Shown: positions 1 to 6,028 of the stretch, piece by piece
Layout: every line of letters starts with the position of its first letter
Position numbering within the stretch: the stretch's first letter is position 1
Source: an uncultured Eubacterium sp.
Lineage (GTDB): Bacteria; Bacillota; Clostridia; Oscillospirales; Acutalibacteraceae
Direction: 5' to 3'
DNA: 6,971 nucleotides
Assembly: GCA_902462495.1 (NCBI GenBank)
Contig: CABQCC010000076.1
Span: forward strand, 1 to 6,971
Program-made: the position numbers and the translations under genes
The notes under the pieces: model-generated
Seen by the model: only the letters and a program-made list of their open reading frames with translations
What the model was told of the DNA's origin: nothing
The model's database searches: none

Positions 1-73
1 CCCCTTTTGTCTGCGTTGCAGACATTTCCCCCGATTAACGGGGGAATCACCTTGCTTCAAGTGGAGGCAAATG
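1..73. repeat. Stacked-hairpin intergenic repeat, cut by the left edge
   Basis: Three inverted repeats follow one another with almost no spacing. TGTCTGC (8-14) pairs with GCAGACA (18-24) around a 3-base loop. TTCCCCC (26-32) pairs with GGGGGAA (40-46) around the loop GATTAAC. CTTG (51-54) pairs with CAAG (58-61). The region is non-coding. Short modules of GC-rich hairpins ending in a CACC...GGAGGCAAATG-like segment resemble the high-copy intergenic repeats of gut Clostridia. That resemblance is from memory and its copy number cannot be seen here. The element probably continues beyond base 1. It could instead be a set of transcription terminators without T-runs. Confidence 0.5.
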
Positions 74-116
74 TAGTTATCTTTTGGCGTGTTTCAGGGG
101 CTTTATCGACAGTCTG

Positions 117-143
117 AGTTCTCCTTGAAAAACAAGGAGAACT
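117..143 (-). terminator. Perfect 11-bp hairpin downstream of the anchored-protein gene, lacking a U-tract
   Basis: AGTTCTCCTTG (117-127) pairs perfectly with CAAGGAGAACT (133-143) around a 5-base loop. It lies 9 bases past the stop codon of the minus-strand gene ending at 153. On that strand the loop is TTTTT. No run of T follows the stem on either strand, so it is not a textbook intrinsic terminator. It may be a 3' mRNA-stabilising stem or part of the neighbouring repeat region. The structure is certain; its role as a transcript end is inferred from position only. Confidence 0.45.
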
Positions 144-152
144 GTGTTGAAC

Positions 153-1136
153 TTATACAATTGTTATGTAAAGCGGAGCAGTGTCGGTGTTTGAATTGTC
201 AACATACCAGCTGTTGCCGATTCTTACAACATAAACCTTTGTGTTCGCAACGACATCACCGTTTTGATTTGTGACCTCAACGGTGCACTCATCAACTGCT
301 TCAATGCTGTCTGCAACATTGAGATTTTCAAACGCAGATTTCATTGCTTCGCATTTTTTGTCATTAAGCGTGTCAGCAACCGCTTCGCTCTTTTGGATGA
401 TAGGAACAACTCTGTCCTTGTAGCCTTTGGCATAAGCCTTTACTTCATCGCTTGAGAGTTCCTTTGTGTCGGTTACGGTTGTTGTGAGCTTGTATTTTTT
501 GCCGTAAAGCTCTTGATAAGCACCTGTTGAAGCCTTTTGAATGACGGTTTTTTCGTCGGCAGCAAGCACTTTTTTCGTTCCTGTCAACTTGTTTGCATAG
601 GTCTGAACATTGGATTCAAACACGCTGAACATAAAGTCTGTGTCCATATAATCATCTTGAAGAACAGCCACTCTGACTTCTTTGAGTTTTGCAAAATAGA
701 GGCTGTAGAACTCGTCATAATTTTGAAGTCCGACTGTTTTCATAAGCTCGTCATAGTAGTCGTACATTGTGTTGTAAACTGTATCGAGGAGCTTTGCTTC
801 TTTCTTGCTTCCTGTGCCGATTTCTTTGTTCTGCTCAATCTTTTTTTCGCCCTTTTTCTTGCCCTTATTGTCGTTTACATACGGTGCCATATAAGCGTTG
901 ATTACAAAATTGCCGAACTTTTGATTTTTGGAAACCAAGGAAACCTTGAGTGCATTGTATCCGTCACCTGTTTGAACGATAGTGTCGGCATACGATTGTG
1001 CAACTTTTTCAGGAGAAAAAGCATTATATCTGGTGGTGAATGCAAAAACAGTCATTCCAACGAGGATTGCGGCAACAAGTACGCCTGCAATTACGCCGTA
1101 AAGTCCTGTGTTAAAACCCTTTTTTGATTTTGTCAT
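153..1136 (-). CDS. Membrane-anchored extracytoplasmic protein of unknown function, operon partner of the GPH transporter
   Basis: I do not recognise this 327-residue protein as a named family. It has a short basic N-terminus (MTKSKKGFNTGLYG), one hydrophobic segment at about 11-33, and then a hydrophilic domain, so it is probably anchored in the membrane with the domain outside. A very lysine-rich patch lies at about 91-113, two cysteines at 262 and 284, and the last stretch (about 297-312, ending GNSWYVDN) resembles the closing strands of NTF2-like or similar small lipoprotein domains; that is only a resemblance. The frame is open up to an ATG at 1232, but the start at 1136 is chosen because AAGGAGGG sits 7 bases before it; the extra 32 codons would lie inside the upstream gene and encode its shadow (KKQKKQKK). 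It starts 13 bases after the transporter stop codon, so the two are almost certainly co-transcribed. A role assisting the transporter is inferred from context alone. Confidence 0.85.
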   Translation of the reverse strand: MTKSKKGFNTGLYGVIAGVLVAAILVGMTVFAFTTRYNAFSPEKVAQSYADTIVQTGDGYNALKVSLVSKNQKFGNFVINAYMAPYVNDNKGKKKGEKKIEQNKEIGTGSKKEAKLLDTVYNTMYDYYDELMKTVGLQNYDEFYSLYFAKLKEVRVAVLQDDYMDTDFMFSVFESNVQTYANKLTGTKKVLAADEKTVIQKASTGAYQELYGKKYKLTTTVTDTKELSSDEVKAYAKGYKDRVVPIIQKSEAVADTLNDKKCEAMKSAFENLNVADSIEAVDECTVEVTNQNGDVVANTKVYVVRIGNSWYVDNSNTDTAPLYITIV

Positions 1137-1143
1137 AGCATAT

Positions 1144-1151
1144 CCCTCCTT
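1144..1151 (-). promoter_or_regulatory. Ribosome binding site overlapping the upstream stop codon; decides the start at 1136
   Basis: On the minus strand AAGGAGGG shares two bases with the TAA stop codon of the transporter gene and stands 7 bases before the ATG at 1136. This fixes the start of the downstream gene. It also suggests that ribosomes finishing the transporter re-initiate on it (translational coupling, inferred). Confidence 0.85.
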
Positions 1152-2691
1152 ATTCCGCAACTTCTGCCGAAACGGTTTCGGCTTCTTCTGCTTTTTCTGC
1201 TTTTTCTGCTTCTTCCTTTGCTCTCTTTTCAAGGAGGGCAGCGGTAATTTTTTCTTTCTTTTCGCCTACCATATCATAGAAAAGAATAGGGACAAATTGA
1301 AGAATTACAAAGATAGCAGGGATTACCGTATAAATTGCAAGGAACTTTGTGAGAACCTCGTCAGATTGTGCGGCATAAGCAACATTTTGGCTTGTTGAGA
1401 AGTGGTAGCCCGACCAAGTATAAACAAGGAAAGGAGCAAGATATTTTGTGCCTGCCGAAGCGATTTTTGAGAAAAGACCGTAGCCGGCATAAGCAAGACC
1501 CTCTTGTCGTTTGCCTGTTTTGTATTCCATTTCGTCAATACAGTCGGCAATCATAATGTTTGGTGTTGTGTTCGTGTTGCCGTGTTGAATTCCGCAGAAG
1601 AAATTGAGAATGAGGAACGGAATGATGAGGTTGCTGTTGAAGCCTACACCCTTTGATACAAGGTACAAAATTGCCATTGCAGATGCACCGTAAACGCAGA
1701 AAAGAATGAATGTTTGCTTTGTTGAAAACTTTTTGAGCACAAGGTTAACAAGCAAAGTGCCGACCGCTGTGCCGATACCCATAGGGAGCATAAGTGCGAT
1801 CTTCAATCCCTTTGAGCCAAGGAGATAAACGGCTATGTAAAGCGAAACTGTGCCGTAAACGCCACGACCGAAGCCGAACAATTTTGTGAGCGAAACCATA
1901 AGCAGGTTTTTGTTTGTGAAAACAAGCTTGATGGATTCTTTGAGCGAAACTTTTTCGCTTGTGTATGGCACACGCTCTTTGTTGTTTGCAAAGAAAATCA
2001 TAACAAAGATGACCATACCGAGAGCACAAACGGCTGTTGAAATGATGAGGTCAAGACCTTGACCTTCGGCGTTTTTGTACTGTTGTTGACCCATAAGTGC
2101 TTTCATAATAAGCGGAACAACAATGATTACAACCTGACCGCCCGATTGACCTACCGAACGGAGGAACGAAGCGATAGAAATAGCTGTTGAACGCTCGCTC
2201 GGATTTGGTGAACAGAGTGCGCCGAAGCAGTTTGACGGTGATTCAACCGCACATGAAATCGCAGTGTAAAGTGAGAAAATCACAAACATCCAAATTGTTG
2301 CAAGGGTGAATGATGATGTGTTTGGTGCAACAAACACAAGCATTGAGATGATGGCAAGCGGAATTGCACCGAAGCCGACCCAAGGCTTAACCTTGCCGAG
2401 CGGTGTTCGTGTTCTGTCAACCAAAACACCGATGATGAGTTCGCACAACGCACCTACAATGCCGGCAACACCGAAAACAATCGGGATTATGTGTGCAAGC
2501 TGGGCGGAATCAAAGCCCTTGCCCTTGAATGCAAAGTCAGCAAAGAAAGTCATCGTGTAGTCAGGCATCCATCCGGTCAGCAAAGCAACACCGAACAGTC
2601 CGATACCAAAGGTGGCAATCTCTGATGGCTTCATGTACTTTTTTGCTCCTGTTGTCGGCTTTTCCGCAACAGCGCTTTTGTTTTTAGCCAT
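1150..2691 (-). CDS. MFS transporter of the GPH (MelB-like glycoside-pentoside-hexuronide:cation symporter) family
   Basis: This 513-residue polytopic membrane protein has about 12 hydrophobic segments between residues 25 and 475. The GPH signature after helix 2, DRTRTPLGKVKPW, is at 92-104. The second family signature, IADCIDEMEYKTGKR followed by QEGLAYAGYGLFSK, is at 381-409. Family members import sugars, glycosides or uronides with Na+ or H+; the substrate cannot be read here. Aligned by eye to Salmonella MelB, the cation-site residues D55, D59 and D124 correspond to G80, E84 and S153, and R52 to G77, so ion coupling may be altered. The C-terminal 35 residues are a charged Ala/Glu/Lys helix (AEKAEKAEEAE) encoded by 9-base repeats, somewhat longer than usual. 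The start at 2691 follows AAAGGAG at 2699-2705. It is the first gene of an operon with the anchored protein at 153-1136. Confidence 0.92.
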   Translation of the reverse strand: MAKNKSAVAEKPTTGAKKYMKPSEIATFGIGLFGVALLTGWMPDYTMTFFADFAFKGKGFDSAQLAHIIPIVFGVAGIVGALCELIIGVLVDRTRTPLGKVKPWVGFGAIPLAIISMLVFVAPNTSSFTLATIWMFVIFSLYTAISCAVESPSNCFGALCSPNPSERSTAISIASFLRSVGQSGGQVVIIVVPLIMKALMGQQQYKNAEGQGLDLIISTAVCALGMVIFVMIFFANNKERVPYTSEKVSLKESIKLVFTNKNLLMVSLTKLFGFGRGVYGTVSLYIAVYLLGSKGLKIALMLPMGIGTAVGTLLVNLVLKKFSTKQTFILFCVYGASAMAILYLVSKGVGFNSNLIIPFLILNFFCGIQHGNTNTTPNIMIADCIDEMEYKTGKRQEGLAYAGYGLFSKIASAGTKYLAPFLVYTWSGYHFSTSQNVAYAAQSDEVLTKFLAIYTVIPAIFVILQFVPILFYDMVGEKKEKITAALLEKRAKEEAEKAEKAEEAETVSAEVAE

Positions 2692-2726
2692 AGAAAAACT
2701 CCTTTATTAAAAAATTAGACAAAAAT

Positions 2727-2755
2727 ATTATAACACTCAAAAAAATCCTTTACAA
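2727..2755 (-). promoter_or_regulatory. Sigma-A type promoter of the transporter operon
   Basis: Read on the minus strand, TTGTAA (2750-2755, -35) is followed after exactly 17 bases by a perfect TATAAT (2727-2732, -10). Transcription would start near 2720, giving a leader of about 30 bases. That is too short for a riboswitch or attenuator, so any regulation is likely to act at initiation. No obvious operator palindrome was seen. Confidence 0.75.
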
Positions 2756-2825
2756 TAATTTTATTTTGACTTTATAAAAAATTTATTTTACGACTGAATG
2801 GTTAAATGCAGACGATTTTAGCAAC

Positions 2826-2856
2826 AAAAAGCCTCCCGATTAAGGGAGGTTTTTTT
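2826..2856. terminator. Bidirectional rho-independent terminator
   Basis: CCTCCC (2832-2837) and GGGAGG (2844-2849) form a 6-bp GC-rich stem around the loop GATTAA. Seven T follow on the plus strand (2850-2856), and five A precede it (2826-2830), which become a T-run on the minus strand after one extra base. It lies just past the stop of the 595-residue gene (2868) and upstream of the transporter promoter, so its main job is to end the minus-strand transcript from 4655. The loop and inner stem resemble the hairpin at 26-46. Confidence 0.85.
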
Positions 2857-2867
2857 GATTTATCATA

Positions 2868-4655
2868 TTAATCTTTTTGTTGAAGCGATTTGATGGTGTT
2901 TTGCGTTTTTTCAAGCTGAAGCTTGATGTTGTTGAGCCATTCCTTGTCGCCTTTCATAAAGCACACATTCCACTTGCTGTTGTCAAATTCATTCTCGCCG
3001 TCAAAGAACGGAACGGTGTATCCGCCGTTTTCAGTGAACGAATTTTTGTATTCTCGCTCGTTGTCAATGTAATACTTCGTGTAGCCGTATTCGGTTTCGT
3101 AGTTTGCTTTGAACTGCTGTTCAAAACTTTGACCGTTGAAACGCATTATCTTTGATGTTGCCGACACAAATTTGCCGTAATCGCTCGATTTGAATTTGTT
3201 TGTGCAATAGAAAAATCTGTTGCCGTCTTTTTTGAGGATGTAGTATGCGCTGTCCTCGTCATTGTACAGGTTGCTGATTCCGTCATCTTGGTAAACCTGA
3301 ATGGCATTGTGTCCGTTCCACGAATAGATGTCGCAATAGTACTTTTCCTTTTCAACGGAAACATAGTTGCCTTCGTAGTCCTCGTCACGCTCGCTGACCG
3401 AACGCTTGTAAATGAGCATCAATTCCTCTTGTCCGTCACCGTCAAAGTCAATAAGGTTAACCCCTGCAAGGCCGCTGATGTACGGCATTTTTGCGCTAGA
3501 TTCAAGCTTTGCTTCGCCGTATTTTGCGGTGTAGTCCTTAACTATTGAATAGTATGCGGATTTTGCCGTATCGGCGGAATTTTTAATGTGCTTTTTCGTG
3601 GTTTTTTCTGCATAAGAATCTGTTGCGTCAAGTGTTCTGTCAACCGTGGTTGACGCTGCATTTTCTCGCAAAACAGCAAATTTTATGCGCTCAAAATTGT
3701 CGGTCACATTGCGTGATTTCATCGCAAACGAATACTTTTCCGTGTTGTACACGGCGGTTGTTTTTTTCTTGAACTCGTTGCCCGACAGCTTGAGCAGAGT
3801 AACTTTTGACAGGTCGGAAGCACTATGCTCCGCAAGATAAAAAACTTTGCCGTTTGAATAAATGCTCACCCAAATGTCGTCGTTTCTGTTGGAGGATTGA
3901 GGCACTTTTTTGTGGTAAAGTTGTTCAAAATTGTTGCCCTTGTAGCCCCAAACATCTTCGTAGTATTCGTCATTGTCGTTATAGCAAATGAGAAGCTCGG
4001 ACTTGCCGTTGTCGTCAAAATCAACCTCTCGGACAATGCAAACGCCTGTGAGCATATAACCCTTAACTTCGTATTCGCTCATATATTTATAGTTTGCAAT
4101 GCCGTATTTTTCGGTGTACTGGGTGTAAACCTTGTTGGCGTCTTTTTCAAACTCGCTGTGTCTGGAATTAACTGAGTTTGCCGAATTCATAACTGCCGTA
4201 ACAATGATTACAACAATCAAAATGATTTCCACCAAAAATACGATAATTGCCCTGAGCCACGGTGACATTGTGCGTCTTTGCAGGATTTCTTCTTCAGTCT
4301 CGGCATACATCAGGTCTGCTTCGTGCCGTGCTTCTTCGGGAGCTTCGCCGTCGGCTTCAAGCTCTTCTTCGTACTGCTCTTTGAGTTCTTCAACCCTTGC
4401 TTCCTCGGCTGTGTCGTCAATGTCTTTTTTGATGCTCTTGTAGGTGTTTGTCACCAAAAGCACCAAACCCAAAAACAGCGATTTGAAAAAGCCGATGATT
4501 TTGTGAATGACCGAATGCTTTTTTGCCTTGTGCTCAATCAGGGTCGGCACTTGCTCTTGCGATTCTGTGAACCCGTCAACAAGTTCTTGAATTTCCTCTT
4601 GGAGTTTTTCCTCCTCGGGGTCGTCGTCAAAGTAGTTGTATTTCTGCCTGCGCAT
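2868..4655 (-). CDS. Membrane-anchored protein with a duplicated, aspartate-rich extracytoplasmic domain; function unknown
   Basis: I do not recognise a named family for this 595-residue protein. Residues 1-50 and 75-130 are strongly charged and acidic (runs of Glu, likely helical or coiled coil). A hydrophobic stretch at about 52-69 is flanked by positive charge on both sides and may be an amphipathic or re-entrant segment. A clear transmembrane helix lies at about 134-157, preceded by QRRTMSPWLR, so the acidic part is predicted cytoplasmic and residues 160-595 outside. The outer part is an internal duplication: YTQYTEKYG (177-185), VDFDDNGKSELLI (211-223) and VWGYKGNNFEQLY (235-247) repeat as YSIVKDYTAKYG (369-380), IDFDGDGQEELMLIY (402-416) and IYSWNGHNAIQVY (443-455). 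The DxDxxG...EL loops resemble calcium-binding FG-GAP/EF-hand-like loops. The start at 4655 has an excellent ribosome binding site 7 bases upstream. It appears to be a single-gene unit with its own promoter and terminator. Sensor, adhesion or wall-associated roles are all possible. Confidence 0.88.
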   Translation of the reverse strand: MRRQKYNYFDDDPEEEKLQEEIQELVDGFTESQEQVPTLIEHKAKKHSVIHKIIGFFKSLFLGLVLLVTNTYKSIKKDIDDTAEEARVEELKEQYEEELEADGEAPEEARHEADLMYAETEEEILQRRTMSPWLRAIIVFLVEIILIVVIIVTAVMNSANSVNSRHSEFEKDANKVYTQYTEKYGIANYKYMSEYEVKGYMLTGVCIVREVDFDDNGKSELLICYNDNDEYYEDVWGYKGNNFEQLYHKKVPQSSNRNDDIWVSIYSNGKVFYLAEHSASDLSKVTLLKLSGNEFKKKTTAVYNTEKYSFAMKSRNVTDNFERIKFAVLRENAASTTVDRTLDATDSYAEKTTKKHIKNSADTAKSAYYSIVKDYTAKYGEAKLESSAKMPYISGLAGVNLIDFDGDGQEELMLIYKRSVSERDEDYEGNYVSVEKEKYYCDIYSWNGHNAIQVYQDDGISNLYNDEDSAYYILKKDGNRFFYCTNKFKSSDYGKFVSATSKIMRFNGQSFEQQFKANYETEYGYTKYYIDNEREYKNSFTENGGYTVPFFDGENEFDNSKWNVCFMKGDKEWLNNIKLQLEKTQNTIKSLQQKD

Positions 4656-4660
4656 AATAT

Positions 4661-4670
4661 CACCTCCTCT
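4661..4670 (-). promoter_or_regulatory. Very strong Shine-Dalgarno before the 595-residue gene
   Basis: The minus strand reads AGAGGAGGTGATATTATG. AGGAGGTGAT is a near-perfect complement of the 3' end of 16S rRNA, with AGGAGG 7 bases from the ATG at 4655. This supports the chosen start and predicts efficient translation. Confidence 0.85.
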
Positions 4671-4695
4671 TATAAAGCATATAAATCTATTTTAC

Positions 4696-4724
4696 ATACT
4701 AACATAAAAGACTTATTTTTGCAA
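4696..4724 (-). promoter_or_regulatory. Probable sigma-A promoter, extended -10, for the 595-residue gene
   Basis: On the minus strand TTGCAA (4719-4724) is followed after 17 bases by TAGTAT (4696-4701), with TG one base before the -10 box. Each box matches the consensus at 4 of 6 positions, helped by the extended -10. Transcription would start near 4689, leaving a leader of about 34 bases. I see no convincing terminator between the S1 gene stop (4796) and this promoter, so read-through from the S1 gene may add to expression. Confidence 0.6.
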
Positions 4725-4795
4725 TAGACTTTTAAATTGTAGATAAACTCCCTGAACCAAGCCAAAAAATAATCAACCGATTTGCCTTGAAAAAG

Positions 4796-5701
4796 CTAAA
4801 ATTTTGTTTCAATCAGTTTTATTGCGTTATCGGGTGAATATTTCCAATGCGATATTCTTCCGCTGTCGATAAAATACGAAAGTTCGGCAGGGGAGTCAAA
4901 ATCGTCAAATGCTTCCACAATTACTAATTTCACCTTCATTTTGTCGGGCAAAATCGATTTGATGAACACCGACACCCGTTGCCCCGGTTCAAGGTTTTTG
5001 CAAGGCTCGGCAAGACCTGCAAGATTTGGCGCAAGTTCCACAAAAACGCCGTAGGTTTCAATGCTTCGCACAACTCCCGTCACGGTTTCGCCAACGCTGA
5101 ACATCTCTGCATTTTCCTCCCAAGTGCCGAGCAGTTCTTTCAGCGAAAAGGTCATTTTGTGTTCTTCCTTTTTTCTTAATACGGTTTGTATAATTTGCCC
5201 TATGTACACTCGTTCTCTCGGGTGGCTGATTCGTGACACCGACAGCATATCAATCGGAATCAGCGAGTTTATGCCTGCGCCTATGTCGATGAACGCCCCG
5301 AATCGTTCAAGGTGGGTCACTCTTGCGGTGATTATGTCGCCGCATTCAAGCGGAGAAATGTAGTCACGCATACATTCGAGCTGAACGATTCTGCGTGACA
5401 AAACCGCATAGTTGTTGCCGTAGTCATCTTGCCGAACAGCCACTATTTTAAAGGCTACGGGCTTGTTCACCTTGCTTATCAAAGCAATGTCACGTACGGT
5501 TTCTTCCTCTATTCCGAGAGCACCCTCGCACCTCGGAATAATTCCGCTCATAACCCCCAAATCAATGTGGAGATTGTGCTCCTTGTCGCACAGCAAAACC
5601 TTGCCCTCGATGATTTCACCGCTTGCAATTGCCGATTTGATTTCGTTCACCGTGGTGAATTTTCTGTCCGTGAAATTTATACCCTCCGGATAATAATTCA
5701 T
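4796..5701 (-). CDS. Three-domain S1 RNA-binding protein
   Basis: This 301-residue protein is built of three S1 (OB-fold) RNA-binding domains at about 28-106, 119-189 and 203-263, plus a C-terminal tail of about 35 residues. Typical S1 features are visible: GEIIEGKV at the first domain, VTHLERFGAFIDIG in the second, and VRSIETYGVFVELAPNLAGL in the third. The first domain is degenerate (DKEHNLHIDLGVMSGIIP). It is shorter than ribosomal protein S1 of Proteobacteria (six domains) and like the S1-type proteins of Firmicutes; it is cytoplasmic and presumably binds mRNA or the ribosome, though the exact role is unknown. The ATG at 5710 is possible, but AAAGGA directly abuts it; the ATG at 5701 lies 9 bases from AAAGGA and is preferred. 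It diverges from DUF951-prfA. A small hairpin overlaps the ribosome binding site. No clear promoter could be assigned in the AT-rich gap, nor a terminator after its TAG stop. Confidence 0.9.
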   Translation of the reverse strand: MNYYPEGINFTDRKFTTVNEIKSAIASGEIIEGKVLLCDKEHNLHIDLGVMSGIIPRCEGALGIEEETVRDIALISKVNKPVAFKIVAVRQDDYGNNYAVLSRRIVQLECMRDYISPLECGDIITARVTHLERFGAFIDIGAGINSLIPIDMLSVSRISHPRERVYIGQIIQTVLRKKEEHKMTFSLKELLGTWEENAEMFSVGETVTGVVRSIETYGVFVELAPNLAGLAEPCKNLEPGQRVSVFIKSILPDKMKVKLVIVEAFDDFDSPAELSYFIDSGRISHWKYSPDNAIKLIETKF

Positions 5702-5710
5702 TCTAATCAT

Positions 5711-5731
5711 TCCTTTACTTTAGTAGTAAAG
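5711..5731 (-). promoter_or_regulatory. Leader hairpin overlapping the S1 gene ribosome binding site
   Basis: CTTTACT (5713-5719) and AGTAAAG (5725-5731) form a perfect 7-bp inverted repeat with a 5-base loop. In the minus-strand mRNA its 3' arm contains the AAAG of the AAAGGA (5711-5716) that serves the start at 5701. The stem could partly hide the ribosome binding site. It might also be a DNA operator. The stem is AU-rich and weak, so a regulatory role is only suggested. Confidence 0.4.
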
Positions 5732-5760
5732 TCTATGAGAGAACGCAATAAAATATGTTA

Positions 5761-5789
5761 TTGATAAAGATATAAAATAGTGATATAAT
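5761..5789 (+). promoter_or_regulatory. Strong sigma-A promoter for DUF951-prfA
   Basis: TTGATA (5761-5766, five of six consensus bases) is followed after 17 bases by a perfect TATAAT (5784-5789), with an extended -10 TG at 5781-5782. The predicted start is near 5796, giving a leader of about 29 bases. This is the best promoter in the window and fits a housekeeping translation operon. Confidence 0.8.
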
Positions 5790-5808
5790 ATTTTAGTTAT
5801 AGATCAGT

Positions 5809-5820
5809 AAAGGACGGTGA
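5809..5820 (+). promoter_or_regulatory. Ribosome binding site supporting a TTG start at 5825
   Basis: AAAGGACGGTGA resembles the ideal AAGGAGGTGA with one extra base. AAGGA ends 10 bases before TTG at 5825. No ATG or GTG is better placed in this frame, so the non-ATG start is accepted. Confidence 0.65.
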
Positions 5821-5824
5821 CATT

Positions 5825-6010
5825 TTGGATATTCAAATAGGCGATGTTTTGACGGTGAAAAAAACGCATCCGTGCGGAAGCAAGGAGTTTGAAGTTTTGC
5901 GTGTCGGTGCGGATTTCAAAATAAAATGCCTCGGTTGCGGACATCTTGTTACCGTTGCACGAAACAAGATAGAAAAAAACATCCGCAATGTAAAGCGGAA
6001 CGAAGAATAA
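5825..6010 (+). CDS. DUF951 family protein (small, cysteine-containing)
   Basis: This 61-residue protein matches the DUF951 family along its whole length: IGDVL near the start, HPCGS at 15-19, EVLRVGADFKIKC at 23-35 and CLGCGH at 35-40. The family is widespread in Firmicutes, often near translation or replication genes such as ychF, and its function is not established. H15, C17, C35, C38 and H40 could form a metal (zinc) site; the CxxC pair makes this plausible but unproven. The short basic N-terminal half, a beta-rich pattern and the neighbourhood suggest a nucleic-acid or ribosome link (inference). The start is TTG with a fair ribosome binding site. It is followed after 18 bases by prfA, so the two are co-transcribed from the promoter at 5761-5789. 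Confidence 0.9.
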   Translation: MDIQIGDVLTVKKTHPCGSKEFEVLRVGADFKIKCLGCGHLVTVARNKIEKNIRNVKRNEE

Positions 6011-6028
6011 TTTTAGTGAGGACTTGCA

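Noticed and set aside
1..73. CRISPR array at the left edge
   Set aside because: The hairpins differ from one another and there are no equal repeats with regular spacers.
537..1127. A 196-codon open frame on the plus strand
   Set aside because: It is antisense to the anchored-protein gene, is rich in Cys, Phe, Val and Ile as expected of a shadow frame, and has no ribosome binding site or family resemblance.
1137..1232. A 32-codon N-terminal extension (KKQKKQKK-rich) of the anchored protein, starting at 1232
   Set aside because: It lies inside the 3' end of the transporter gene in another frame and has no ribosome binding site; the ATG at 1136 has AAGGAGGG at ideal spacing.
2692..2726. Riboswitch or attenuator before the transporter operon
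   Set aside because: The promoter lies so close that the leader is only about 30 bases, with no structure.
4278..4727. A 149-codon open frame on the plus strand
   Set aside because: It is antisense to the acidic N-terminal region of the 595-residue gene; its Phe/Leu-rich composition reflects the reverse complement of Glu/Lys codons.
4741..4795. Terminator after the S1 gene
   Set aside because: Only a 4-bp AATC/GATT stem precedes the T-run, and the longer CAAG/CTTG pairing has mismatches; too weak to call.
5702..5710. ATG at 5710 as start of the S1 protein
   Set aside because: The AAAGGA ribosome binding site directly abuts it with no spacer; the in-frame ATG at 5701 has 9 bases of spacing.
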